Shown here one piece after another: positions 7,199 to 13,492 of a stretch of DNA of 16,298 nucleotides. The stretch comes from Bacteroidaceae bacterium (lineage in GTDB: Bacteria; Bacteroidota; Bacteroidia; Bacteroidales; Bacteroidaceae). Below the pieces are notes generated by a model. It searched no databases and was not told where the DNA came from. It saw only the letters and a list, made by a program, of their open reading frames with translations. Every line of letters starts with the position of its first letter. The first letter of the stretch is position 1. A program made the translations under genes and the position numbers. The stretch is from positions 1 through 16,298 of the forward strand of contig JAEDNQ010000035.1 in assembly GCA_016302435.1 (NCBI GenBank). Direction: 5' to 3'.

Positions 7199-7555
7199 AT
7201 GACGCACAAGACAATCCTAATAGCCGCGACTGCACTCCTCTGCAGCACTGCCGCATTAGCCAAAGACATAAAGGAGATGGCCGTAAAGACCTCCCCCTCA
7301 GTAGAGACAGTAGAGCAGGGACAAGCCCTCACCAATGCCCTCCGGGCTATACCTGGAGTCAAGAAAGTCAAGGCACCCACGGTTGAGATGACAGTCAATG
7401 TCAAGTACGATGCTGACAAGACCTCCAAGTCAGCCATCCTAAAGGCCATGTCAAAGATGGGCTACAAGACCTATGTGGTCAGCGAAGACGGTGAAGGCTC
7501 CAAGCACAAGGTCGACGCCACCACCGGCGCCACTCAGCGCAAGTCAAAGAAATAG
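7199..7555 (+). CDS. Small exported HMA-like protein with C-terminal flavinylation-like motif
   Basis: The protein has 118 residues. Residues 1-21 form a signal peptide ending LAA. Residues 28-95 read as a heavy-metal-associated ferredoxin-like fold: a VKTSPSV strand, a helix ending ALRAIPGVKKVKA (47-59), an MTVNVKYD strand (64-71), a second helix SAILKAMSKMGY (78-89) and a final YVV strand. Aligned to typical HMA sequences, the metal-binding CxxC falls at T36 and Q40-like positions and is absent. The basic tail contains DATTGAT (106-112), matching the Dxx(S/T)GAT sequence that ApbE flavinylates in exported proteins; Thr112 would be the acceptor. The gene starts a plus-strand unit 90 nt ahead of manC. 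HMA fold: likely. Flavinylation: inference from a short motif. A metal-free structural role is the alternative. Confidence 0.72.
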   Translation: MTHKTILIAATALLCSTAALAKDIKEMAVKTSPSVETVEQGQALTNALRAIPGVKKVKAPTVEMTVNVKYDADKTSKSAILKAMSKMGYKTYVVSEDGEGSKHKVDATTGATQRKSKK

Positions 7556-7645
7556 ATCCACACGTTGCATGCTCCAACAGCATGACCAACACCTATGGCA
7601 AAACCAAGCAAAAAACTCACCTACAACTAATTCAGACACCTACTT

Positions 7646-8734
7646 ATGAACGAAAAGAACTATTGTGTGATATTGGCAGGCGGATTAGGCACTCGCCTTT
7701 GGCCAATGAGCCGTGAGAAGCAGCCAAAACAGTTTATCGATGTGCTCGGTACGGGAAGAACCCTCATACAGGACACCTACGAGCGCTTTGCCCGCATCAT
7801 CCCAACAGAAAATATCATCATTGTCACCAACGAGAAATACCGCCGCCTCGTCCGAGAGCAGATACCAGACATCAGCGAGAACAACGTTCTTGTCGAGCCC
7901 ATGAGGCGCAACACCGTGCCAGCCGTGATCTGGGCAGCCTTAGAAGTCATCCGCCGCCAGCCCGACGGCAGACTGATAGTGAGCCCCTCCGACCAAAACA
8001 TATCCAACATAGAGGCCTTCGAGGCCGATGTGCTGCGCGGACTGGACTATGTGGGCGACAACGAAGTGCTCCTGACCATGGGAGCCAAGCCGAGCCGGGC
8101 CGAGACCTCCTACGGCTACATCCAGATGGCCCACCACATCCCCGGCACCCACGACATCTACAAGGTGCAGAGCTTCACAGAGAAGCCTGCTGCGGAGTTT
8201 GCCAAGATTTTCTACGAGAGCGGAGAGTTCCTCTGGAACACAGGTCTCTTCCTCTGGAGCGCTGAGACATTCATCCGAGCCGTCGTCAATGTCAGCGCAG
8301 AGATGAAGACCATAGTAGGCTCCGTCGTCTCAGGCTACCGCAACGGAGAGAACGTGTCCGACCTCCTTCTCGAACTCTTTGCCAAGAGCCCCAACATGAC
8401 CCTTGAGCAGAGCGTGCTCGAAAAGTCAGACAATGTCGATGTCAAGCTGTGCCACTTCGGATGGGCCGACCTTGGCACCTGGCAAGCCGTCCACGACATA
8501 CTCCCGCAGTCAGACATGGGCAACGTCGTCATCGACTCCAAGTCCCTGCTCTACGACTGCAAAGACTGCATCATCAAGCTGCCCGAAGGCCATGTGGCAG
8601 TAGTCCAAGGGCTTGAAGACTATGTCATTGTCGAAGACGACAACGTGCTGGTCATCTGCCGCAAGGGCGACCAGAAAAACATCCGAAAGTTCGTCAATGA
8701 CGCTCAGCTCAACCTCGGCGAGGAATACGTATAG
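7646..8734 (+). CDS. manC: Mannose-1-phosphate guanylyltransferase (GDP)
   Basis: Cytoplasmic nucleotidyltransferase making GDP-mannose from mannose 1-phosphate and GTP, the precursor of GDP-fucose and of mannosylated surface polysaccharides and glycoproteins. The 362-residue protein contains only the transferase, without the fused phosphomannose isomerase of type II enzymes. Diagnostic sequences are the nucleotide loop ILAGGLGTRLWPMSR (9-23) with PKQF (27-30), EPMRRNT (84-90), FTEKP (177-181) and FLWNTGLFLW (195-204). The usual metal-binding SPSDH segment reads SPSDQ (113-117), replacing the histidine. The start is the ATG with no good in-frame alternative upstream. It lies 90 nt after the HMA-like gene with no obvious new promoter, and ends 42 nt before a strong terminator. 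Confidence 0.95.
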   Translation: MNEKNYCVILAGGLGTRLWPMSREKQPKQFIDVLGTGRTLIQDTYERFARIIPTENIIIVTNEKYRRLVREQIPDISENNVLVEPMRRNTVPAVIWAALEVIRRQPDGRLIVSPSDQNISNIEAFEADVLRGLDYVGDNEVLLTMGAKPSRAETSYGYIQMAHHIPGTHDIYKVQSFTEKPAAEFAKIFYESGEFLWNTGLFLWSAETFIRAVVNVSAEMKTIVGSVVSGYRNGENVSDLLLELFAKSPNMTLEQSVLEKSDNVDVKLCHFGWADLGTWQAVHDILPQSDMGNVVIDSKSLLYDCKDCIIKLPEGHVAVVQGLEDYVIVEDDNVLVICRKGDQKNIRKFVNDAQLNLGEEYV

Positions 8735-8736
8735 GC

Positions 8737-8755
8737 GGGGGAATAAATAGCCCCC
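8737..8755 (+). other. Short G5/C5 hairpin just past manC
   Basis: GGGGG (8737-8741) and CCCCC (8751-8755) enclose AATAAATAG directly after the manC stop. There is no U-tract downstream, so it is not itself a terminator. It may protect the 3' end of the message ahead of the main terminator. Confidence 0.4.
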
Positions 8756-8775
8756 TCCACCAATAGCAAGCCTTA

Positions 8776-8832
8776 GGGGCAGGTACGTTGGTTCGACGAA
8801 GCGAATCACACAGTACCTGCCCCCTCTTTTTT
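8776..8832 (+). terminator. Intrinsic terminator after manC
   Basis: A perfect 11-bp stem, GGGGCAGGTAC (8776-8786) and GTACCTGCCCC (8813-8823), is followed by CTCTTTTTT. The 26-nt loop contains a second small stem (TTCG/CGAA around 8792-8805), so the structure is branched or extended. On the minus strand there is no T-run, so it serves the plus strand only. Confidence 0.85.
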
Positions 8833-8874
8833 ATGGCGCGATTGTGGCATGAGAATAATATCGGCACACCTGCC

Positions 8875-10029
8875 CTACAAGAGCTTCAGGATGTTCTCCT
8901 CCAAGCTGCCCTCCATGAAGTCGCTCCGGGTGACAATCTCATTGTCCCTGTTGACAAGGAAGAAGGTAGGCAGAGCGTTCACATTGTATATGCGAGAAGC
9001 CGAGCCGTCCGTCTCGTGCACACATATCCACGGCAGGTTGTCGCACGAGAACTTCCAGAAGTGCACATCCTCGTCGAGCGAAATCTGATATATCTCCAGC
9101 CCCCGCGAGTGATACTTCTCATAGAGCGACCTCATCAGACGAGTGCGCTGCGCCGACTGCTGCGCTCCGAAAAGGGTGAAGTCTATCATCACCACCTTGC
9201 CCTTGAGTTCCGACACACTCCTCATCTTGCTGTTCACGTCAGGCAGAGTGATGTCTATGATGCCAGTCTCAGCCACCTTGTCCTCGTCCACTTCCAGCAC
9301 CGACTGCTGCGGTGCAGCCGTATTGTTCATGCCCTTGATGGCCATGTTGCATAGCTGCTCAGTGCGGTCAGCCTCAGGATAGGCAGCGTCCCATGCAGTG
9401 GCTACAGTGGCATAACATTTTACGTCCGTGCGCTCCGAGAGCGGATTGAACAGCTTGAAAGTGCCCCTCAGGTCAGTGATGTCCTGACATACTGCAAAAT
9501 AGGCTGCAGCAGATGAAGGCTTCGAATAGATGTAGCTCTGCTTCATGTCCTCCTTGTATGCCGCGATGAGGTTGTTGACGCTGTCTATCATGTCTCCCGG
9601 GTACATGTCCTCATTCTTCTCTATCTTGACCAGACGGGCTTGGAGCTGCTGCCTCTTCTGGCATATCTCCTTCAGAAGCTTGCAGCCCTCGTTGCCTTCG
9701 ACCTCATAGTCTCTCTCCATGGAGGCGAGCTTAGCTCTTACCGTGATGGTCTCCGAGCTGTCAGCTGTCAGATTGATGATGTGCCGCCCTGAGCGGAGCA
9801 CGTAGAAGTCGGGGCTGCCGCTCGGAGCGGCAGCCCTCAGGGTGAATGAGCCGCTCCCCGCGAGCGTGACAGAGTCGACATTGTGTATGCCGTCAAGAGA
9901 GCAGTGAGCAAGGTAGAGCACGGAGTCAGCCGCACCCTCTATCGTGCCGCCGACAGTCAGCTGCGGACCTTTGTCGCAGGCTGACAGGGTGAGAGCACCC
10001 AAAATGATGGAATAGATGTATCGTTTCAT
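8875..10029 (-). CDS. DUF4369 lipoprotein with cysteine-free thioredoxin-like domain
   Basis: The protein has 384 residues. A short signal ends in the lipobox LSAC with Cys18 as the lipidated residue, so it should be anchored to a membrane on the periplasmic or surface side. Residues about 23-112 match the DUF4369 beta-rich domain. A helical linker (115-235) follows, then a TlpA/AhpC-like thioredoxin fold (about 255-384) with KGKVVMIDF (276-284), the LEIYQISLD strand (311-319) and cis-proline NALPTFF (351-357). The active-site CxxC expected after IDF is replaced by LFGAQQSAQR (286-295), so disulfide exchange at the standard site is impossible. Related Prevotella proteins with Tyr/Ser variants at this site exist to my recollection, so this may be a stable subfamily rather than decay. 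It is a single gene with its own -7 box, divergent from pnp. Confidence 0.88.
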   Translation of the reverse strand: MKRYIYSIILGALTLSACDKGPQLTVGGTIEGAADSVLYLAHCSLDGIHNVDSVTLAGSGSFTLRAAAPSGSPDFYVLRSGRHIINLTADSSETITVRAKLASMERDYEVEGNEGCKLLKEICQKRQQLQARLVKIEKNEDMYPGDMIDSVNNLIAAYKEDMKQSYIYSKPSSAAAYFAVCQDITDLRGTFKLFNPLSERTDVKCYATVATAWDAAYPEADRTEQLCNMAIKGMNNTAAPQQSVLEVDEDKVAETGIIDITLPDVNSKMRSVSELKGKVVMIDFTLFGAQQSAQRTRLMRSLYEKYHSRGLEIYQISLDEDVHFWKFSCDNLPWICVHETDGSASRIYNVNALPTFFLVNRDNEIVTRSDFMEGSLEENILKLL

Positions 10030-10048
10030 AAAAATGGTGTTTTGAGTG

Positions 10049-10056
10049 CAAAGTTA
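10049..10056 (-). promoter_or_regulatory. -7 box for the DUF4369 lipoprotein gene
   Basis: TAACTTTG on the minus strand, about 20 nt from the start codon at 10029, predicts a very short leader of about 13 nt. No convincing -33 TTTG was found at the usual spacing. Confidence 0.55.
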
Positions 10057-10131
10057 TGTATTTCTTAGCTAATTTGAGCACTAAAAACAAGATTTTTGCT
10101 TGAGGATAGCTATTATGTATGCAAAAATGAG

Positions 10132-10139
10132 TATCTTTG
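10132..10139 (+). promoter_or_regulatory. -7 box for pnp
   Basis: TATCTTTG matches TAnnTTTG and lies 58 nt before the chosen pnp start, predicting a leader of roughly 50 nt that includes the hairpin at 10149-10166. The -33 region is weak. Confidence 0.6.
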
Positions 10140-10148
10140 TCCGATTTT

Positions 10149-10166
10149 TCGTGTACGAATACACGA
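10149..10166 (+). other. Stem-loop in the pnp leader
   Basis: TCGTGTA (10149-10155) and TACACGA (10160-10166) form a perfect 7-bp stem closed by the tetraloop CGAA, within a few nucleotides of the predicted transcript 5' end. In E. coli the pnp leader carries a stem-loop through which PNPase represses its own mRNA. Whether this shorter stem does the same is inference. Confidence 0.55.
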
Positions 10167-10197
10167 CACAGTATTTTTTCAATATATAATATTTAAG

Positions 10198-12483
10198 ATG
10201 AACGTAATTACAAAGACAGTCTCACTGCCTGATGGAAGAGAAATCAGCATTGAGACAGGTAAGCTCGCAAAGCAAGCCGATGGTTCTGTGATGCTCCGCA
10301 TGGGCGACACTATGCTCCTGGCCACTGTTTGCGCAGCCAAAGATGCAGTACCAGGAACAGATTTCATGCCACTCCAGGTAGAGTATCGCGAGAAGTATGC
10401 CGCCAACGGCCGTTTCCCTGGAGGTTTCACCAAGCGTGAAGGCAAAGCCAGCGATGAGGAAATCCTCACTTGCCGCCTTGTCGACCGCGCACTCCGTCCA
10501 TTGTTCCCATCCAACTACCACGCAGAGGTGTACGTCAATGTCATCGTCTTCTCAGCCGACGGCATCGACATGCCAGACGCCCTCGCCGGATTTGCCGCCA
10601 GTGCAGCCCTCGCTGCCTCCGACATCCCATTTGAGGGACCCATCTCTGAGGTGCGCGTAGCCCGCATCGATGGACAGTTTGTTATCAACCCCACATTCGA
10701 GCAGCTCAAGCAAGCAGACATGGATCTCATGGTAGGCGCCACAGAGGAGAACATCATGATGGTCGAAGGAGAGATGAAGGAAGTGCAGGAGACTGACCTG
10801 CTCGAAGCTCTCAAGGCAGCCCACGAGGCCATCAAGCCTCAGTGCCGCATCCAGAAAGAACTCATGAAGGAACTTGGCACAGACGTCAAGCGCGAATACT
10901 GCCACGAGGTCAACGACGACGAGCTCAAGGCCGACGTGCAGGCAAAGTGCTACCAGCCAGCCTACGACGTCACAAAGCAGGCCCTCGAGAAGCACGCACG
11001 AGCAGAAGCGTTTGAGAAGATTCGCGAAGACTACAAGGAGGCATACGCTGCTGCCCACGCCGACATGACAGAAGACGAGCTCGAGGAGAAATACAGTCTC
11101 ATCGACCGCTACTACCACGACGTGGAGCGCGACGCCATGCGCCGCTGCATCCTCGACGAGGGCACACGCCTCGACGGACGCCACACTACCGACATCCGCC
11201 CCATCTGGTGCGAGGTGTCACCACTCCCCGGACCACACGGCTCAGCCATCTTCACTCGCGGCGAGACACAGGCTCTCGCTACAGCTACTCTCGGCACTAA
11301 GCTCGACGAGAAGCTCGTTGACGGAGTCCTTGAGCGCTACTACATGAAGTTCCTCCTCCACTACAACTTCCCTCCATTCTCTACCGGCGAAGCCAAGGCA
11401 CAGCGCGGCGTAGGCCGTCGTGAGATTGGACACGGCCATCTCGCATGGCGCGGCATTAAGGGACAGATACCAGAGGACTACCCATACACTGTACGCGTCG
11501 TTTCAGACGTGCTCGAGTCCAACGGCTCATCATCCATGGCCACCACTTGCGCAGGCACACTCGCCCTCATGGACGCTGGTGTACCTATCAAGAACCCTGT
11601 AGCAGGTATCGCCATGGGACTCATCAAGAACCCCGGTGAAGATAAATACGCCATCCTCTCCGACATCCTCGGCGACGAAGACCACCTCGGCGACATGGAC
11701 TTCAAGACAACAGGTACTAAGAACGGTCTCACAGCCACACAGATGGACATCAAGTGCGACGGACTCTCTTACGAGATTCTCGAGCGCGCCCTCATGCAGG
11801 CCAAGGCAGGACGCGAGCACATCATGGGCGAGATGATGAAGACCATCTCAGAGCCACGTCCAGAGCTCAAGCCACACGTGCCACGCATCGAGCAGATCAT
11901 CATCCCCAAGGAGTTCATCGGAGCTGTCATCGGTCCTGGCGGCAAGGTCATCCAGCAGATGCAGGAGGACACAGAGACAACCATCACTATCGACGAGGAA
12001 GACGGCGTAGGAAAGGTGCAGATAGCAGCTCCACGCAAGGAAGCCATCGACGCAGCCCTCGCCAAGATCAGAGCCATCGTCGCCATCCCAGAAGTAGGCG
12101 AGATATACCACGGCACAGTGCGTTCAGTCATGCCATACGGATGCTTCGTAGAGTTCCTCCCAGGCAAGGACGGACTGCTCCACATCTCCGAGATAGACTG
12201 GAAGCGTCTTGAGACAGTAGAAGAGGCTGGCATCAAGGAGGGCGACCCCATCGATGTCAAGCTCATCGAGATAGACGCCAAGACTGGCAAGTTCAAGCTC
12301 TCTCGCCGAGTGCTCATAGAGAAGCCAGCCGACTATCAGGAGCGTCCAGCACGCGAGCGTCGTCCACGACCAGAGCGCGGAGAGCGCCGTCCACGTCGCG
12401 AAGAGCGTCAGCACGATGCTGCTCCAAAGCAGGACAAGCAGGAAAGCTCTGACTTCAAGTCAGCTCTTGACGACCTGATTTAA
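10198..12483 (+). CDS. pnp: Polyribonucleotide nucleotidyltransferase (PNPase)
   Basis: Trimeric phosphorolytic 3'-5' exoribonuclease of mRNA decay, also able to add 3' tails. The start at 10198 (MNVITKTVSL) gives 761 residues. An upstream in-frame ATG at 10096 would add 34 residues translated across the promoter and is rejected. Domains: first RNase PH fold (about 10-145), helical domain (150-315), second RNase PH fold (320-550), KH (565-625) with IGPGGK (578-583), S1 (633-705). Catalytic residues are retained: the SSS of SNGSSSMATT (441-450), and D493 and D499 in LGDEDHLGDMD. It exceeds the E. coli enzyme (711 residues) through extra acidic helix sequence near 280-310 and an Arg/Glu/Pro-rich tail (712-741) ending SALDDLI. 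Codons are strongly C-ending, as expected for high expression. It stands alone with its own promoter and terminator. Confidence 0.97.
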   Translation: MNVITKTVSLPDGREISIETGKLAKQADGSVMLRMGDTMLLATVCAAKDAVPGTDFMPLQVEYREKYAANGRFPGGFTKREGKASDEEILTCRLVDRALRPLFPSNYHAEVYVNVIVFSADGIDMPDALAGFAASAALAASDIPFEGPISEVRVARIDGQFVINPTFEQLKQADMDLMVGATEENIMMVEGEMKEVQETDLLEALKAAHEAIKPQCRIQKELMKELGTDVKREYCHEVNDDELKADVQAKCYQPAYDVTKQALEKHARAEAFEKIREDYKEAYAAAHADMTEDELEEKYSLIDRYYHDVERDAMRRCILDEGTRLDGRHTTDIRPIWCEVSPLPGPHGSAIFTRGETQALATATLGTKLDEKLVDGVLERYYMKFLLHYNFPPFSTGEAKAQRGVGRREIGHGHLAWRGIKGQIPEDYPYTVRVVSDVLESNGSSSMATTCAGTLALMDAGVPIKNPVAGIAMGLIKNPGEDKYAILSDILGDEDHLGDMDFKTTGTKNGLTATQMDIKCDGLSYEILERALMQAKAGREHIMGEMMKTISEPRPELKPHVPRIEQIIIPKEFIGAVIGPGGKVIQQMQEDTETTITIDEEDGVGKVQIAAPRKEAIDAALAKIRAIVAIPEVGEIYHGTVRSVMPYGCFVEFLPGKDGLLHISEIDWKRLETVEEAGIKEGDPIDVKLIEIDAKTGKFKLSRRVLIEKPADYQERPARERRPRPERGERRPRREERQHDAAPKQDKQESSDFKSALDDLI

Positions 12484-12559
12484 GGTTAATAGACTCATAG
12501 ATTGCCGGCACATCGCCGTATATCGGAAGATATATAAGGCAATATACATGTATAATATA

Positions 12560-12597
12560 AGAGGAAGCCAACACATGTCGGCTTCCTCTTTTTATTT
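12560..12597 (+). terminator. Intrinsic terminator after pnp
   Basis: AGAGGAAGCC (12560-12569) and GGCTTCCTCT (12580-12589) form a perfect 10-bp stem with a 10-nt loop, followed by TTTTATTTG. It lies 76 nt beyond the pnp stop. The segment between them (12484-12559) holds only AT-rich sequence with no gene. Confidence 0.88.
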
Positions 12598-12709
12598 GTG
12601 TGCGTCAGATGGACTTATCGTTGGAGGTGCATAATTATCTTTCTTTGTGTTGAATAATGCAAGTTTTCTTGTGAAAAATCAGCTCCGAAACAAAAAAATA
12701 AAGAATTGC

Positions 12710-12740
12710 TTTGCTATTTGAATTATAATGCATATCTTTG
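12710..12740 (+). promoter_or_regulatory. Promoter of the toxin-antitoxin operon (TTTG-N19-TATCTTTG)
   Basis: TTTG (12710-12713), 19 nt, then TATCTTTG (12733-12740) is an exact match to the Bacteroidota promoter consensus. Transcription should start near 12746, about 20 nt before the antitoxin ATG. CTTTGC occurs in both boxes (12709-12714 and 12736-12741). No inverted-repeat operator for autoregulation was recognised. Confidence 0.75.
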
Positions 12741-12766
12741 CAGGGAAAAAACAAATACTTGGATAT

Positions 12767-12991
12767 ATGACAACAATGACTTTACAGATAGACAACCCTT
12801 CCATCTTTGACCACCTCAAGAGTATTTTGGAGTTGATGAAAGGAGTGAAAATTGTTGGTATGACCGATAATTTGGATATCGATATACCAAATCAAACAAC
12901 GCTCTCTGCGATGAAAGAAGCTGAGGGTGGAGAAGATGCTGGTGTTGTCAATATTGACAGTGTGGAAAGTTTTATCGCCTCGATGAGATAA
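12767..12991 (+). CDS. Antitoxin of a RelE/YafQ-type toxin-antitoxin pair
   Basis: Small acidic protein of 74 residues encoded directly before the toxin; its TAA stop shares its last A with the toxin ATG. The N-terminus (MTTMTLQIDN) is strand-like, followed by a helix FDHLKSILELMKG (14-26). The C-terminal half (ETLSAMKEAEGGE-like region and SVESFIASMR at the end) resembles the extended toxin-wrapping tails of Bacteroidetes antitoxins. No ribbon-helix-helix or other DNA-binding fold is obvious by eye, so it is not clearly DinJ. The Met at 12728 is rejected because it lies before the predicted transcript start. Assignment rests mainly on position and size. The gene is more AT-rich than pnp next door. 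Confidence 0.78.
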   Translation: MTTMTLQIDNPSIFDHLKSILELMKGVKIVGMTDNLDIDIPNQTTLSAMKEAEGGEDAGVVNIDSVESFIASMR

Positions 12992-13278
12992 TGAAGGAAA
13001 TACGTAAAACCACTCAGTTCAAAAAGGACTTCAAACGTATCAGTAAAGACATAAAGAAAGTTGAGGCTCTTTTGGATATTGTCAGAATGTTAGCAGAAGG
13101 GAAGGTATTACCAAAAGAAAACAAGCCTCATCCCCTCGGTGGAGATTACAAAAATCATATGGAATGTCATATAGGGGAAGATTATTTGTTGATCTGGTAT
13201 GACAGGGAAAGGGATATCATAAAATTGGTACGTCTTGGTTCCCATTCCGAATTGTTTGGTAATAACAGAAAAAGATAA
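12991..13278 (+). CDS. YafQ-family mRNA interferase toxin
   Basis: RelE-superfamily ribosome-dependent endoribonuclease of 95 residues, the usual size. The N-terminal helix is basic (KEIRKTTQFKKDFKRISKDIKK). Family landmarks are the KPHPLGGDY turn (45-53, like DHPLQGSWKG in YafQ), ECHIGEDYLLIWY (58-70, like DAHVEPDWILIY) and the C-terminal RLGSHSELFG (81-90, like RTGTHAALFG). Residues matching the YafQ active site are all present: His47, His60, Asp64, His85 and Phe89, with Tyr65 where YafQ has Trp. It is therefore probably active and must be held by the overlapping antitoxin. Translation is likely coupled through the TAATG junction. YafQ-like is a better fit than RelE or HigB. Confidence 0.9.
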   Translation: MKEIRKTTQFKKDFKRISKDIKKVEALLDIVRMLAEGKVLPKENKPHPLGGDYKNHMECHIGEDYLLIWYDRERDIIKLVRLGSHSELFGNNRKR

Positions 13279-13280
13279 CA

Positions 13281-13306
13281 AGTAGGAACACGTATTCATT
13301 CCTGCT
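13281..13306 (+). terminator. Weak hairpin after the toxin gene
   Basis: AGTAGGAA (13281-13288) pairs with TTCCTGCT (13299-13306) over 8 bp with one G-U pair, directly after the toxin stop. It is followed by ACATATTTATAATAATT rather than a clean T-run, so terminator function is uncertain. Confidence 0.35.
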
Positions 13307-13320
13307 ACATATTTATAATA

Positions 13321-13406
13321 ATTGGTGTCCGATAAACTTTTTATTCTGTAAGGAACCATAGCGTTCGCAATGTCATCTCAGAATGAATAGTTTATCGGAC
13401 ACCAAT
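13321..13406. repeat. 86-bp inverted-repeat element (MITE-like or bidirectional terminator)
   Basis: A perfect 18-bp inverted repeat (ATTGGTGTCCGATAAACT at 13321-13338, complement at 13389-13406) continues inward through 4 imperfect and 6 perfect pairs (ATTCTG 13343-13348, CAGAAT 13379-13384). The stem is thus about 28 bp around a 30-nt loop. It sits between the convergent toxin and receptor genes. The long, well-matched termini resemble insertion-sequence ends. No transposase and no clear target duplication are seen. Confidence 0.7.
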
Positions 13407-13492
13407 ACTTATTATTCATATTTATGTGTGCATTTCTTTCGCTTTTCAGTGTGCAATGGAAAATACCTCCTGTAGCCCCACACAAATCAGCT

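Noticed and set aside
10096..10197. N-terminal extension of PNPase from an upstream in-frame ATG
   Set aside because: It would translate through the -7 box and leader hairpin, and the conserved PNPase sequence starts at MNVITKTVSL.
10552..11184. Minus-strand frame of 210 codons inside pnp
   Set aside because: Antisense shadow of the highly conserved PNPase; its Val/Leu/Cys-rich composition follows from C-ending codons on the plus strand.
13407..13492. Direct repeat of GTGTGCA as part of a terminator for the receptor gene
   Set aside because: The two copies are in the same orientation and do not pair; no hairpin plus T-run is formed there.
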